A stretch of DNA of 64,000 nt, taken from Xestospongia muta (taxonomy: Eukaryota; Porifera; Demospongiae; Haplosclerida; Petrosiidae). The notes under the pieces are model-generated. The model saw nothing but the letters and a program-made list of their open reading frames with translations, had not been told where the DNA came from and searched no databases. The DNA lies in NCBI GenBank assembly GCA_963693285.1, contig OY848918.1:6019876-6083875 (forward strand), read 5' to 3'. Positions 48,434-59,836 of this stretch are shown piece by piece. Each line of letters starts with the position of its first letter. The stretch's first letter is position 1. Made by a program: the position numbers and the translations under genes.

Positions 48434-50823
48434 TTAAGGACCTGGTTTATTAGCAGTAAAGACAACAAAGATGAACTCTTTGTTACGAAGAGCTGTCAGA
48501 AATCCTTGCCATCTTGTTGACAGCCATGTCTTACTAGCTTCAAACAAACCCTATATTAAAGCGACATTATATCTTTAATACCAATAGTACAGTCAATGTT
48601 ATACCTCTGTTGTCTCTAGTTTACTTAAATCTTGACTCAGATAATGGATGTATTGTTGAGAGTAATCCTCAAATTGAACATTAGTGTAGCCGCTCTCCTC
48701 TAACAACTAAAGACAGAGAACTATTGTACATCTCTGATATTATGATATGTACCTTCTTATATGAAGTAATATCTATCAGCTCTAATGACTCAATATTTAT
48801 AAATGCTTCTGTCTCAGGACTTAGGTCTTCACTGCTCTTACAATAGTCACCAACCAATAGTTGACCACTAGGTCTTAACCACGTCTACAACAACACCAGT
48901 AAGGTCTCATCAGTTAAATATTTTAAAATCTTACCAAGAACCTTTTCAGTAAACCTGCTTTGTCATTATAATATTCTACAGTTTCTCGAGCATATACAAC
49001 ATCATAGAACTCTGTGTCCAGAGGAACCTTGAAATAATCCTCTATACGGACATGTCCCTAAATAAAGAATGCATCCATTTATAAGTCAAATATAATGGAC
49101 AGTACTTTGTTTAGTTTCTTATCGTCCATTCTCAATATGGCATACTCAGTTGCATTAATTGATTCTTCTAGTCCTGTAACTTCAACACCTTGTTCCTAAT
49201 GTATGTATTACATAATAGCATTAATTTTCATGACCACACTCACTTGTCCAAGGTAACAAATGAGACCACCAAGACTACTACCAATGTCTACAAGTTGACT
49301 ACCAGCTTGAAGTGTTGTTAACTTTGATAATAACTCCTAATAGAAAATAATCTTATTAGCTGACTGTCCATACATTCATTATCTGTCCATTTATTATCCA
49401 TTTATCCACTCATACTCACTTTGGTAGATTGTAATCCTCCAGGAGTTGAGAACCCATCTCCGATAACTTTATCATAGACCACGAGGTTCTCTGAATTATA
49501 GACAGTATTATCCAATTTAAGTTGTAAGTCTATATAGGTGGCTTCATTTTCTTTGACTTTACGCCATAACCAGTAGGTCTGTGCTGGATGTTGCTTCATT
49601 AATATGTATGTTACCAGGTTACCACAAAACAAGAATTCAAACCGGTATGTCTGGTTTTGATCGTCAGTATAACGAACACGAGCAAATGCGTTCCTGTGAG
49701 CCTAAAAGAAAAGTTAATAGATGAATAAAAGTAACATTAGATGTATTCTTTTGCTAATGCAAGAAGGTGTGGCTGCAGCCTAATGAGTCTATTATACAGT
49801 AGTTCAATTAATTAATAGGAGGTGTGGCTACAGCCTAATGAGTCTATTATACAGTATTTTATATTGTTCCATTAATTATTGCAAGGTGTGGCTGCAGACT
49901 ATTATACAGTATTTTATATTATTCAATTAATTAATGGAAGGGGTACCTGCAATCAATTATACAGCATTTTATATTGTTCAATTAATTACTGGAAGGTGTG
50001 GCTGCAGTCTATTATACAGTAATTTGTATTGTTTAATTGATTTATGAACAATATTTGTCAGACAAAGATCTTTCATAATTACATAATTTTATAAGAACAC
50101 GCGTTTGAAATACTTACTCTCATTGTTCGAAAAATGGTTGGATTTTCAGACTGATAGCGGCTACCCACAAAACGGAAGCAAGTTTCTCTGAAGAAGACAT
50201 ACCCTCCAGGAGTGATCATCCTAAAGGGAGAGAGAGATTGTATTAAATTTAAAACACTAATATTTTCTCTTACATAAGTACATTCTCTGGATACTTTAAG
50301 AAGTCAGGATCATTGAAATATACCATCAACCAGTTTGAGTAAATCATGTCAAATGTGTTTGGTGGATAATCCAACTTGGTAGCATCTAATGTACGGAAAG
50401 TGATGTTAGAATATTTAGGTCCATTAGTTTTTTCATTCTCTTTGACAAAAGCTTCCACAAAATCAGTAGCTACAAGTTGTTTTACTCTCTTTGCTAAATC
50501 ACCTGACTGTCGTCTGAAAAATAATGTAAAGACTATAACTTATGTTGCATCTCTTACCCTGTACCAGCTGCTAATTCAAGTACTTTCATGTCTGTCATAC
50601 CAGGAAGAAGAGAGAATATCTCTCTCTTCTCTAGCTCGCTTATTTGAGTAGCACGAGAATGCTGAGCTTCTCCAACCATGATCTCTAAAGAGGTACCACT
50701 ATCAGTAATATCTCCAGCCCAACGTTCCCAATACTGCAACATGATCTTGTTAACATCTTCTGATGATTTCTTAGAGACATCTACTGGAACACATTCAGAC
50801 TTGTCTACTTGAATAGACGTCAT
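48434..50823 (-). pseudogene. Phosphoethanolamine methyltransferase-like gene E (divergent, 1-bp frameshift)
   Basis: Ten exons with the same plan as A-D: 50823-50558, 50514-50274, 50220-50118, 49701-49420, 49336-49244, 49195-49106, 49057-48935, 48884-48753, 48706-48605, 48550-48434. Splice sites are intact. Exon 2 is 241 bp where 240 is required: the run CACAAAAATCAG near 50456-50467 has one extra A, shifting the frame after VATDF. Without it the product would be about 515 residues. The second SAM-binding loop is altered, DIGSSLGGLICYLG instead of DVGCGLGGLEAYLV. Either a young pseudogene or a homopolymer sequencing error. Divergent with INTS10, 152 bp between start codons. Confidence 0.8.
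49765..50035. repeat. About 65-bp tandem repeat in PMT E intron 3
   Basis: Four to five imperfect units containing AAGGTGTGGCTGCAG, CTATTATACAGTATTTTATA and TTCAATTAATTAATGG. Intronic and non-coding. Confidence 0.8.
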
Positions 50824-50975
50824 TGTGTCCTCACGAGGGCAGTCTGACCGGTCGAAGCAACGAGTTTGGAGAAAGACCGTTAACAATTAAACTGTGATCT
50901 TATTATCAGAGAAGTGACCTTAAAAGAAATAAAATTGAAGTTAGTGTAATAAGAGTATTACATAGAAGACTTAAT
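50824..50975. promoter_or_regulatory. Divergent promoter, PMT E / INTS10
   Basis: 152 bp between opposed start codons, the tightest head-to-head pair in the window. No clear TATA box. Promoter role inferred from geometry. Confidence 0.45.
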
Positions 50976-53900
50976 ATGCCCATTGTTGACACAACTCAAG
51001 ATGATTGTGAATGGATTGTGGAAAAGTCAAAAGAAAAATTAAAACAAAATGACAAAAATGCAGCCAGAGCCTGGATTTTAACAGCTAAATCATTATTTCC
51101 CTATCGTTTCATTGTGCAAGTGAGTTGTCCTCTGCGGTATTTTTAATGCTCTCTCTCTCTTGTCATCTCAGTACGAAGCTTTCAAACTTCATCTGTCATG
51201 TGACGAACTACTAGGTGCAGCTCATACATTGGTTGAATTGTAAGTGATAATGATGCTATATGATGTCATAGGTTATGATGTAACATGATGTCATCACTAG
51301 ATGTGGCCGATTTTCAAGAGAGGAGCAACTGCAACAGTTGGTGGGTCAACTAGTTGAAGAAATAAAGAATGGGAGTGGTCAGGTTGGGGGGAGTGGTCAA
51401 GTTGGGGTGGAGTCCATCCAACAAAAGGAACTGAAACAAGTTTTTGATGCATTACCTCTGCCAAGTCAGAAACTAATACTTCTTAACATGGCGGGTATTA
51501 ATTAAATGAGAGGGTGTAGCCTTAAGATTTATAATTCGTATATTCATAGAAGCTGTATCAGACCCTTTGCAGAAAGGCAAAATTGGTGTAGCTGCCTTGA
51601 AACTATTTCCAGATGTAGCAACCACTCTTGGAGTCAGTATAGATAATACAAACACTAACAATAAATAATGTCTGTCTAATTTAGTTAGATATTTGTGATC
51701 AGTTATCTCAAATGTCTACACGTACAAATGTACCAGCTGCTGAGAACCAGTACAGAGAGATACTTGGTAAAATCAACGCAGTTTAACTAGTTAGATGACT
51801 CATCTTCCTCTCTCCTGTAGTCACCGAGTTGATACCTCTATTGGCTGGATCACCTAGGATTAATATAGATCAACCAATCCTTCGCTCGTCTGGACAAACC
51901 CTCCTCTTTAAAACCAGTCACATTTGTCAGTGGTTAGAAATGTCAGCAAGTTTCTTCACTACAGTGACAGTGGAAGCATTGATGAACAATAAACGTAAGA
52001 TCATCTCTCTTTTGTTCTATAATGACATGTCTATTTATAGCATTATTTACATTATGTAATATCTATTTTTAGAACACTAGGCTGTAGCAGTTTTTTCTAT
52101 TAGTCGTATATAGTTAATTGCCTTACTATGACAAAGCCTTCCTATATATTTCATATTGTATTCCCTAAGTACTCAACGAATCTCATTCTCTACTCATTAA
52201 CCCATTGAGTTGAGAGTAGATTTTTCCTAGTAAACTTACTGCTAAATTCTCTCTTCTAATTAAGACACATTTAAATCTTGCTTCTATTAAATTTATCCTT
52301 GTCCCTTAGCTTACTCAATGGCTGGTAAAATAGCATGGGAGTGTCTACATAAAGTGTTCCTGACAGTGGCTGGGAAATGTAATTGGGTGGAGATTGTACT
52401 CAGTAAACAAATAGGACCTCATCTGTTAGTCTGCATTGATCAATCTGTCCATCCATTAAATGGGTGTTTGTCCATCCATCCATTAAATCAACTATCCATC
52501 CATTTCTTATGTCCATCCATCCATCTCTTCATTTATCTATCTATCTCTATCATTTATCCATAGACCTAGTAAAGTACGTTGGATTGGTCTAGAACATATA
52601 TCAGGTTATAATTCGTCATCGCGTGTTCCCTTTGAAGCTCCCAGATCAGTTGCTATAGCATGTTTTTATATCAGTGTGTTCTTGTTCTTTGAATCTGCTT
52701 GGACATATTACTCACATATCTACCAACTATCAGAAGATGGTAATACTGAATGAATGAATGGATGGATGGATGGATGGATGGACATACAGACAAACACATA
52801 TCATATATTATGTAGGTGTATCTCGTTGCTGGGCTCTGATTGAGGAGCATACTCCATCATTATCTATGGAGACAGAGGAAAGGTACATTATTTTATATAT
52901 GACATTGTAGTCATTTTTCTATAGACCTGCTAAAAAGAGGAAAGTAGAAGATCCTGAAGGACATACTATCCTTAATTTACAAGCTGGTAGGAGGGAACAT
53001 CTCAAAGTTGATGAGTCTTTTCCTTCTCTTCCATAGGAACCAGGTCTGGTGATGCTACTGTAATGGAAACTTTCCTGGTAGCCATTGACTGTTGGAGCTT
53101 CATACAATCTAGCAACACTTATCGTGGAGGTAAGTTTTCTGTCTGTCTGTCTGTCTCTATATATTGTCCATTTCAGAGTTCTCTAGACTTTGTCAACAAT
53201 GGGGTGTGACTGATTGGAGCTGGTTGGTAGCATTCCAGGCAGACATGGCCCTTTATAAAGGAGAGATTGAATTATTTCGTAAGATATTACAACGTGAGAG
53301 GCAAAAAATAAAGACCAACGATAAAGAAAAAGTACATATTTTAACTCTTTATGAACTGAATTACCTGCTGTTTAGTTAGAGAACCTTCGTTTCTTATTAC
53401 AGTTGGTTAATGGTTACTTTCTCTTAGGAGACACTAAAGTAAAGAACATACAATAACTGTCATGATGCTAGTTCCTATTGTAGGCAGCTTGTAACTTAGC
53501 AACAGAACTCATTGCATTAGTGCCTGATAAGGGACCTGAGGGGCGTGGTCAATCTGGGAAGAGTAATACTATTGGGAAACCAGCTGGTAAGGAAGTAATT
53601 GTTCAATTTCCTCTTGTACTTGTATAGGCACTATGTGTGCTTATAAATCACCCTGGGCTTATATTCAGTAGTACATTTTTACTTAGGTCGTACTTTAAGT
53701 CTACTTGAGTGTTCAGCTAGTGATGTTCTGCCATATACACTAAGCATTGTTATTGTCAATGTGAAAGTAAGAATGGATATATGAATGATTATAATGGATA
53801 TATGGATGACTATAATGGATGTATGGATGTTGTAATGGATATATGACTATTTATAATGGATATATGAATGGTTGTAATGGATATATAAATAATTTTAATG

Positions 53901-54576
53901 GATACATGAATAATTGTAATGGATACATGAATAATTGTAATGGATACATGAATAATTGTAATGGATACATGAATGATTGTAATGGATATATGATGTATAT
54001 TAGTTTGCATTGATGACTCATTCCTATTCCACACATTAGGATATTGTGTTCTCAGATTCCTGTACTGATACTGCCATTGGTCAGCTAATGGTACTCTGTC
54101 AATATGACTGGCCTAAAGAAACTGACTGTTTTCTATCACTGATCTCTCTGATACAGAAAAGAGGAAGCTTCACTTACACCAAATTTTTCAATTACATCAT
54201 CAGTATCCATTAGTACTAGTCCATTATTACATATAGTACTATAGTACAGTGTATCTCTGTTTGCCATTATCTTTAACTATATAACATAGTTATTGAAATG
54301 CTGGAGGAGATAATGTATCTTTTTAATCAGACTACGGTTAAAATTCATTTAATTAGTCAAGAAAATTCATCAAGGTAATGAATGAATTAACTAAATAGTT
54401 TAAATATTGTGTTGTTTAGAACTCGTGCTGTTACAAGAGGAGTTAATAACAGAGCTAAAGAAGAAATGACAGCTGCTATGGATAGACAGTTAACTCGATG
54501 TCAGGAATCCATTGACTTTGTACTAAGAACATTTTTTAAACAAGAAAGATTATGTTTTATCGGTGGTGATGAATAA
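50976..54576 (+). CDS. INTS10: Integrator complex subunit 10
   Basis: Eighteen exons: 50976-51119, 51172-51239, 51301-51494, 51550-51632, 51685-51766, 51821-51994, 52310-52424, 52564-52739, 52816-52882, 52925-52986, 53037-53129, 53177-53331, 53376-53438, 53484-53586, 53687-53766, 54040-54202, 54290-54374, 54420-54576. Phases close exactly, 687 residues (human 710). The N-terminus DCEWIVEKSKEKL and AARAWILTAKSLFPYRFIVQYE and the C-terminus RAVTRGVNNRAKEEMTAAMD and RQLTRCQESIDFVL match human INTS10 closely. The donor of exon 7 (52425) was chosen by phase and is the least certain. Residues 369-378 read PAKKRKVEDP, a classical monopartite nuclear localisation signal; human INTS10 has KKRKLAE at the same place. 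Integrator cleaves snRNA 3' ends and terminates paused RNA polymerase II; INTS10 belongs to its arm module. Confidence 0.9.
53770..53995 (+). repeat. ATGGATATATGAATGATTGTA tandem repeat in INTS10 intron 15
   Basis: About ten units of 21-25 bp, AATGGATACATGAATAATTGT being the commonest. It fills most of a 273-bp intron. Confidence 0.9.
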
Positions 54577-55021
54577 ATTTATAATTTTATTTCAATCAGA
54601 ATGTCAAAACATCGGTAATTGTATGTAAATTTCTGATCAAAAAAGTGCACCATTGTCACTGCTAGTGTATTTTTCTAATTTTTGACATATCAATTATGAG
54701 CAGAAATTAAAAAAATTATCATTTGTTTCATTTTGATATTGTTTTGATAAGATTGGAGTGTTATGAGAAGGAATGTTTTCTTCCAAAATTGGAAAAAAAT
54801 TAGAATATAATGGAATAATTGTTCCAAGGAATGTCCCATATATACTCCAGGAATCTTGTTATATCATTATAATAATAGTCATAATTTATAATCTTAACTT
54901 GCTTTAAGTCATATATGAAACAAATATTCTCAATATTTGTAATTGTCTTAAGTACTTCATTGGGTTTCTTTTGCTTGTTATTGTTGTTATATACCAAGGT
55001 ATTGGTCACAAGATAATTATA

Positions 55022-55068
<47 letters not shown>

Positions 55069-55198
55069 AAATTAACCGTAATAGTTAATTAATTTAAATT
55101 AATAATTAATCTCAATTTTTCTGCTGTAGCTAATTTTGTTTTAAAGGTCGCTTTCCTATACAATTATTAACGGTACTCGCTGACCTTAAGGTGAACGA
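54577..55198. other. Intergenic, (ATT)n microsatellite
   Basis: AT-rich sequence after the INTS10 stop. An (ATT)n tract at about 55017-55066 explains a poly-Asn open frame. No gene seen. Confidence 0.6.
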
Positions 55199-57125
55199 TG
55201 ACTTCTGTTACATTGGATGAAACTAACATCACTCCAGTATTTGTAGATATTTCTAAGAAATCATCAGAAGATGTTCGTAAGTTCATGTTGGAGTACTGGA
55301 AGGTTTGGGTGGAGATACTACTGAAAGCGGTACCTCTTTAGAGATCATGCTTGGAGAAGTAGAGCATTCTTGTTCTACTCAGATCAGTAAGCTAGAGAAA
55401 GCAGAGATGTTCTCTCTTCTTCCTGATATGACCAACATGAAAGTACTTGAATTTAGCAGCTGGCCATGGTACAGCGTAAATGCACTCATAAAACATTAAT
55501 AACTTTTTAACTTACATTATTTTTCAGATGACAGTCAGGTGATTTAGCAAAGAGAGTAAAACAACTTGTAGCTACTGCTTTTGTGGAGGCTTTTGTCAAA
55601 GAGAATGAAGAGACCAATGGACCTCAGTACTTCAACATCACTTTCTGTACATTAGATGCTACCAAGTTGGATTATCCACCAAACACATTTGACATGATTT
55701 ACTCAAACTGGTTGATGGTATATTTCAATGATCCTGACTTCTTAAAGTATCCAGAGAATGTACTTATGTAAGAGAAAATGCTAGCGTTTTAAATTTAATG
55801 CAATCTCGCTCTCCCTCTAGGATGATCACTCCTAGAGGGTATGTCTTCTTCAGAGAAACTTGCTTCCTTTGTGTTCAGAGCCGCTATCAGTCTGAAAATC
55901 TCAAAATTTTTGAACAATGAGAGTAAGCATGTATACAATGTATATAGTAGGATGATTTAAACATTAACTTATCATTAATTAATTGCTTGTCCCTAATAAT
56001 TGTTATAATTTGTAGACATTAATTAAAATTGAGTAATGATTTTTTAATTTTTTTTTGACTTTAGCAATTTTGCAAATTAAAGCAAAATTAGAGAACTTAA
56101 ATCTTGCTATAATTAAAATGAACTCCCAGTAATCCTAGTGATAATAAAATTGATTATTAATGAAATACTGATCATGGTATATTAATTGTCAAGTAAATCA
56201 TTTGGAATATTTAGGAGTTAGATTGAACTATACTGCAGTTAATTAGTATTAATGGGTTAAACAATATCAACAATATAGAGTGAGGGATGTTTCATTAAAT
56301 ATATCTCCTGTTATATTTATGAATTCCTTTATAAAATCGCAATATATCCATTAATTTATTCTATCTGTCCATTTAGGCTCATAGAGATATATTTGCTCAT
56401 GTTTGTTATACTGATGATCAAAACCAGACATACCAGTTTGAATTCTTGTTTTGTGGTAACCTGGTAACATACATATTAATGAAGCAACATCCAGCACAGA
56501 CCTACTGGTTATGGTGTAAAGTCAAAGAAAATGAAGCCACCTATATAGACTTACAACTTAAATTGGATAATACTGAATATAATTTAAAGAACCTTGTGGT
56601 CTATGATAATGTTATTGGAGATGGGTTCTCAACTTCTGGAAGATTACAATCTACCAAAGTGAGTATGAATGGATAAATGGACAGTCAGCTAATAAGATTA
56701 TTTTCTATTAGGAGTTATTATCAAAGTTAACAACACTTCAAGCTGGTAGTCAACTTGTAGACGTTGGTAGTAGTCTTGGTGGTCTCATTTGTTACCTTGG
56801 ACAAGTGGGTGTGGTCATTGGAAATTAATGCTATTATGTAATACATACATTAGGAACAAGGTGTTGAAGTTACAGGACTGGAAGAATCAATTAATGCAAC
56901 TGAGTATGCCATATTGAGAATGGATGATAAGAAACTAAACAAAGTACTGTCCATTATATTTTTCATGTAAATGGATCCATTCTTTATTTGGGGACATATC
57001 CGTATAGAGGATTATTTCAAGGTTCCTCTGGACATAGAGTTCTACGATGTTGTATATGCTCGAGAAACTGTAGAATACTATAATAACAAAGCAGATTTAC
57101 TAAAAAGGTTCTTCACTTATTTTGA
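55199..57125 (+). pseudogene. Phosphoethanolamine methyltransferase-like pseudogene F (E-type, opposite strand)
   Basis: Plus-strand homologue of gene E. Exon 1 starts at the ATG at 55199, with SKKSSEDVRKFMLEYWK, then a 1-bp frameshift near 55305 and an insertion at its end (EFSSWPW in place of ELAAGTG). Exon 2 (55528 on) keeps NTFDMIYSNWLMVYFNDPDF. Exon 3 is at about 55821-55922 with a damaged 3' end; exon 4 at 56377-56656; exons 5 and 6 are recognisable at about 56713-56805 and 56854-56943. The exon 7 acceptor AG has become GG (TTTGG at about 56990). Exons 8-10 are not found. Multiple independent lesions make this a true pseudogene. It lies on the far side of INTS10 in inverted orientation. 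Confidence 0.87.
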
Positions 57126-58168
57126 ACAAGCAGTTAAGGTCATTATGGCATATTTATATTCATTGATTTAGTTAACAAATTCCTGTTATTAAGGGATTAC
57201 AGGGTCAAAATTTATAACTAACATTTTTATGTTGTTATAGAGACTTCTAGTTCCTTTTTTATATTTTTCAGATTTTTTACTTCCTTACTTTAGCTGGAAA
57301 GTGACAGTGCATTTTTTTCATTAAACGTGTTATTCATTTGTGACCTAATTTACTTCTGTGAAATAAAAAAATATCAGTATGTACAGAAAAAATGATGGTT
57401 TTAATATTTTGGGGAATTTGAGTTAAACCCAAAAACGAAGAGAATAGTACCTGACAGTCATTTTGAAGCATCTATAAAGTCAAAGTCAGACAAAAATTAC
57501 AAAACATTGTAGTACTAATTATTATTATTAATATTAATAGCCACAAAATGAATGGCTCTACAAGAATAGTGTTTGAAGATTCCAAGAAAAGAAAAACCAT
57601 AATGTATATGGAGTATGCATAATACACACCATAAAAAATGGATTTGTTGATCATGTCAAACCAATTCATGATTATTTACAATGCACAAAAGTCATGTAGT
57701 TAATTGTCAGAGCAATGAAGATTCTGTTTAATATCTCATTAGCTAAACAAATAATTTCTATGGATGCTAGACTTGTGAGTGCTGTCACTATGTAATCTGT
57801 GGTAGCTTTTGCTTCGTCGTTGTGTGTGAGGGCTGTCACTAGAGAATTATAATAGGACATTCCTACATATTTCATAAGTGAGAAGATTTGTTGAAGAACA
57901 TAAATTGTGCAATTCCATAGTAATTAGTAATCAAAACAGCATACACTGTTAAGCAGCAGATGTTTGTATGGGACAGGAAGTGCATACTCTAATGAGAAAT
58001 TATAATACTATATTACATACTCTATATCCTATAATTAATAATACTCTCCGTATTGGAGTACTCACTTCCTGTGCTGTATACCAGTGACTATATAAATTAG
58101 TTAAAACATTCGGTCTGCTTTAACAGTTGTTTGCAGTCTTGTAATTTGACTAATTTCTAATCACAATT
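57126..58168. other. Intergenic, with possible PMT last-exon trace and inverted repeat
   Basis: A minus-strand frame at 57672-57875 contains NSLVTALTHND, similar to SLVTALTNKD of PMT exon 10, but nothing else supports it. An imperfect inverted repeat is listed separately. A TATA-like TATATAAAT at about 58089-58097 is suitably placed for the gene at 58169. Confidence 0.45.
57969..58076. repeat. Imperfect inverted repeat upstream of the first FN3 gene
   Basis: Left arm GGACAGGAAGTGCATACTC, right arm GAGTACTCACTTCCTGTGC, about 60 bp apart across AT-rich sequence. Could be a small MITE or a cis-regulatory palindrome (each arm carries an ETS-type AGGAAGTG). Confidence 0.6.
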
Positions 58169-59836
58169 ATGAATGTACCAGGTTGTGCAGTAGCTGATAT
58201 TGGAAAAATTCTTGAAGCTGCTTATGAGATTAAAAATTGTATAAATCTTAAAGAAAGTCTTACTAGTGAGCAAGAAGCAATAATTTCGCGTCATGTTGCT
58301 GGATTAAATTTACTCTTAAAGGTTCTTAAACCATTACAAACTAGAGATGAGCTTCCTGGATCTCTCAATCAACCTCTTTTAGATCTTCTGCCTGAACTTA
58401 AAAGATATCATGACAAATGCCAAGCTGTTCATGTACGTAGGGTTAAATTTTGTTGTGGCATATTTCGAAGTGTACCGAACAACAGTCAATTGGTGGGTGA
58501 TTTGGAGAAGGATTTTGAGGGGATTGCTAATAATCTCACTCTAATTATCAATACAGGTGATGTGATGTTACAATTTGTTCAAATCCCACCAATTATTATA
58601 AACAACGTAAACCCTCATACAAGAAAAATTGAATTAAAACCTCTTCATAAAGTGGAGGAGTTTGCAGTTGAAGAAAATGGTGAATTTCTGGATATTTCTT
58701 GGAATGATACAAAGAACAAAGAGAATTTGGTACTCTCTTATGAAATGATGTATAGTGATGGAGAAGTTGAAATCCTTTTACCTCAAATTAAATCACAAAA
58801 CAAGGTATCCATTGGTAAACCTCTTGTCCAACCAGGAAAGTATTACAGCTTTAAAATTCGTGCAGTTAATAAAGATGGACATAGTGAATGGAGTAATGAG
58901 ATGAGGGTACTAAAAAAAGGGGTTCCAGAAAGACCCAGTAAGCCAACTATTCAAGTGGAAGGTCCTAACTCTGTGATAGTAAGTGTGTTACAACCTACAG
59001 AAGACCAAAGCAATGGTGCTCCAGTAACTAGCTGTATTGTTGAGTATGGTCCTAATGACGCATATGGTAATACTACAATGTGTGGGTCTCTCACATGTTC
59101 ACTAAAGGAATGCTCAAATGCTGACGATAAAATTAAGGTAATGATAAATAAGCTTAACGGAGACACCCTGTATGATTTTAGAGTCAAATTTCAAAATGAA
59201 GTTGGCTGTAGCCCTCCCAGTGAGTCAACAACATGTCAAACACATGTACCAATACCAGGATTACCAGAGAAACTTCGTGTTTCCACCAAACGAACTTCAA
59301 GCATGATCAAAATTCTTTGGTTTCCACCATCTGTTAATCCTGAAGCTGTGCATCGCTACGAGTTACAGATGCGTACAAAGAAAGGGAAATGGCAGCATAT
59401 TACTTACTCAACTAAAACATCTGCAAAAGCTACACGATTGAAACAAAACAAAAAATATTTCTTTCGTGTTCAAGCTTTAAATCGGAAAGACCAAAGCTGT
59501 GGTTTTACTGATACAATTGAGGAAGAAACTCGTTTAGGAAAAGCAGCAAGAGCAGCACTAGCTCCTTTAGTTTTTGTGGGGGGAACTCTTTCAGCTCCTA
59601 TCTCTAGTGCTCTTGTAGGAGGTATTGGAGGTGGACTTCTAGCTGCTGAATCAGTTGACAATAAAGCTGGAGCAGTTGCTGCAGGTGTAGCTACAGGTGT
59701 TGCTGCAGGAGTGGGTGGTACTATAGTTGGGACTCTTGGAGCACCTGTTGTTGGTGGAATGATGACTTATGGATTTATCAAGATGACTGGTGGTGATAGC
59801 TGCAGTGATCAGAGCAGTGATGAGGAAGAAACTTAA
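58169..59836 (+). CDS. Helical-bundle / fibronectin-III / Gly-Ala-tail protein 1 (family not recognised)
   Basis: Single open frame of 555 residues, no intron. Residues 5-135 are predicted all-helical, with heptad-like hydrophobics (IGKILEAAYEIKNCINL, HVAGLNLLLKVLKPLQT, LLDLLPELKRYHDKC, LVGDLEKDFEGIANNLTLI), a pattern reminiscent of the four-helix bundle of MLKL/HeLo domains. Three FN3 domains follow (about 160-252, 253-362, 363-455; YSFKIRAVNKDGHSEWSNE and YDFRVKFQNEVGCSPPSES are typical G-strand ends). The tail (about 456-540) is Gly/Ala/Val-rich with small-xxx-small spacing (VAAGVATGVAAGVGGTIVGT), like glycine-zipper membrane hairpins, and ends SDQSSDEEET. No signal peptide, so a cytosolic or membrane-associated role is likely. 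Function unknown; a death or defence effector is speculation. Confidence 0.85.
   Translation: MNVPGCAVADIGKILEAAYEIKNCINLKESLTSEQEAIISRHVAGLNLLLKVLKPLQTRDELPGSLNQPLLDLLPELKRYHDKCQAVHVRRVKFCCGIFRSVPNNSQLVGDLEKDFEGIANNLTLIINTGDVMLQFVQIPPIIINNVNPHTRKIELKPLHKVEEFAVEENGEFLDISWNDTKNKENLVLSYEMMYSDGEVEILLPQIKSQNKVSIGKPLVQPGKYYSFKIRAVNKDGHSEWSNEMRVLKKGVPERPSKPTIQVEGPNSVIVSVLQPTEDQSNGAPVTSCIVEYGPNDAYGNTTMCGSLTCSLKECSNADDKIKVMINKLNGDTLYDFRVKFQNEVGCSPPSESTTCQTHVPIPGLPEKLRVSTKRTSSMIKILWFPPSVNPEAVHRYELQMRTKKGKWQHITYSTKTSAKATRLKQNKKYFFRVQALNRKDQSCGFTDTIEEETRLGKAARAALAPLVFVGGTLSAPISSALVGGIGGGLLAAESVDNKAGAVAAGVATGVAAGVGGTIVGTLGAPVVGGMMTYGFIKMTGGDSCSDQSSDEEET

Noticed and set aside
58169..59836. Gene 1 as a titin-like or cell-adhesion FN3 protein
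   Set aside because: No signal peptide or extracellular context; the N-terminal helical bundle and Gly/Ala tail do not fit adhesion receptors.
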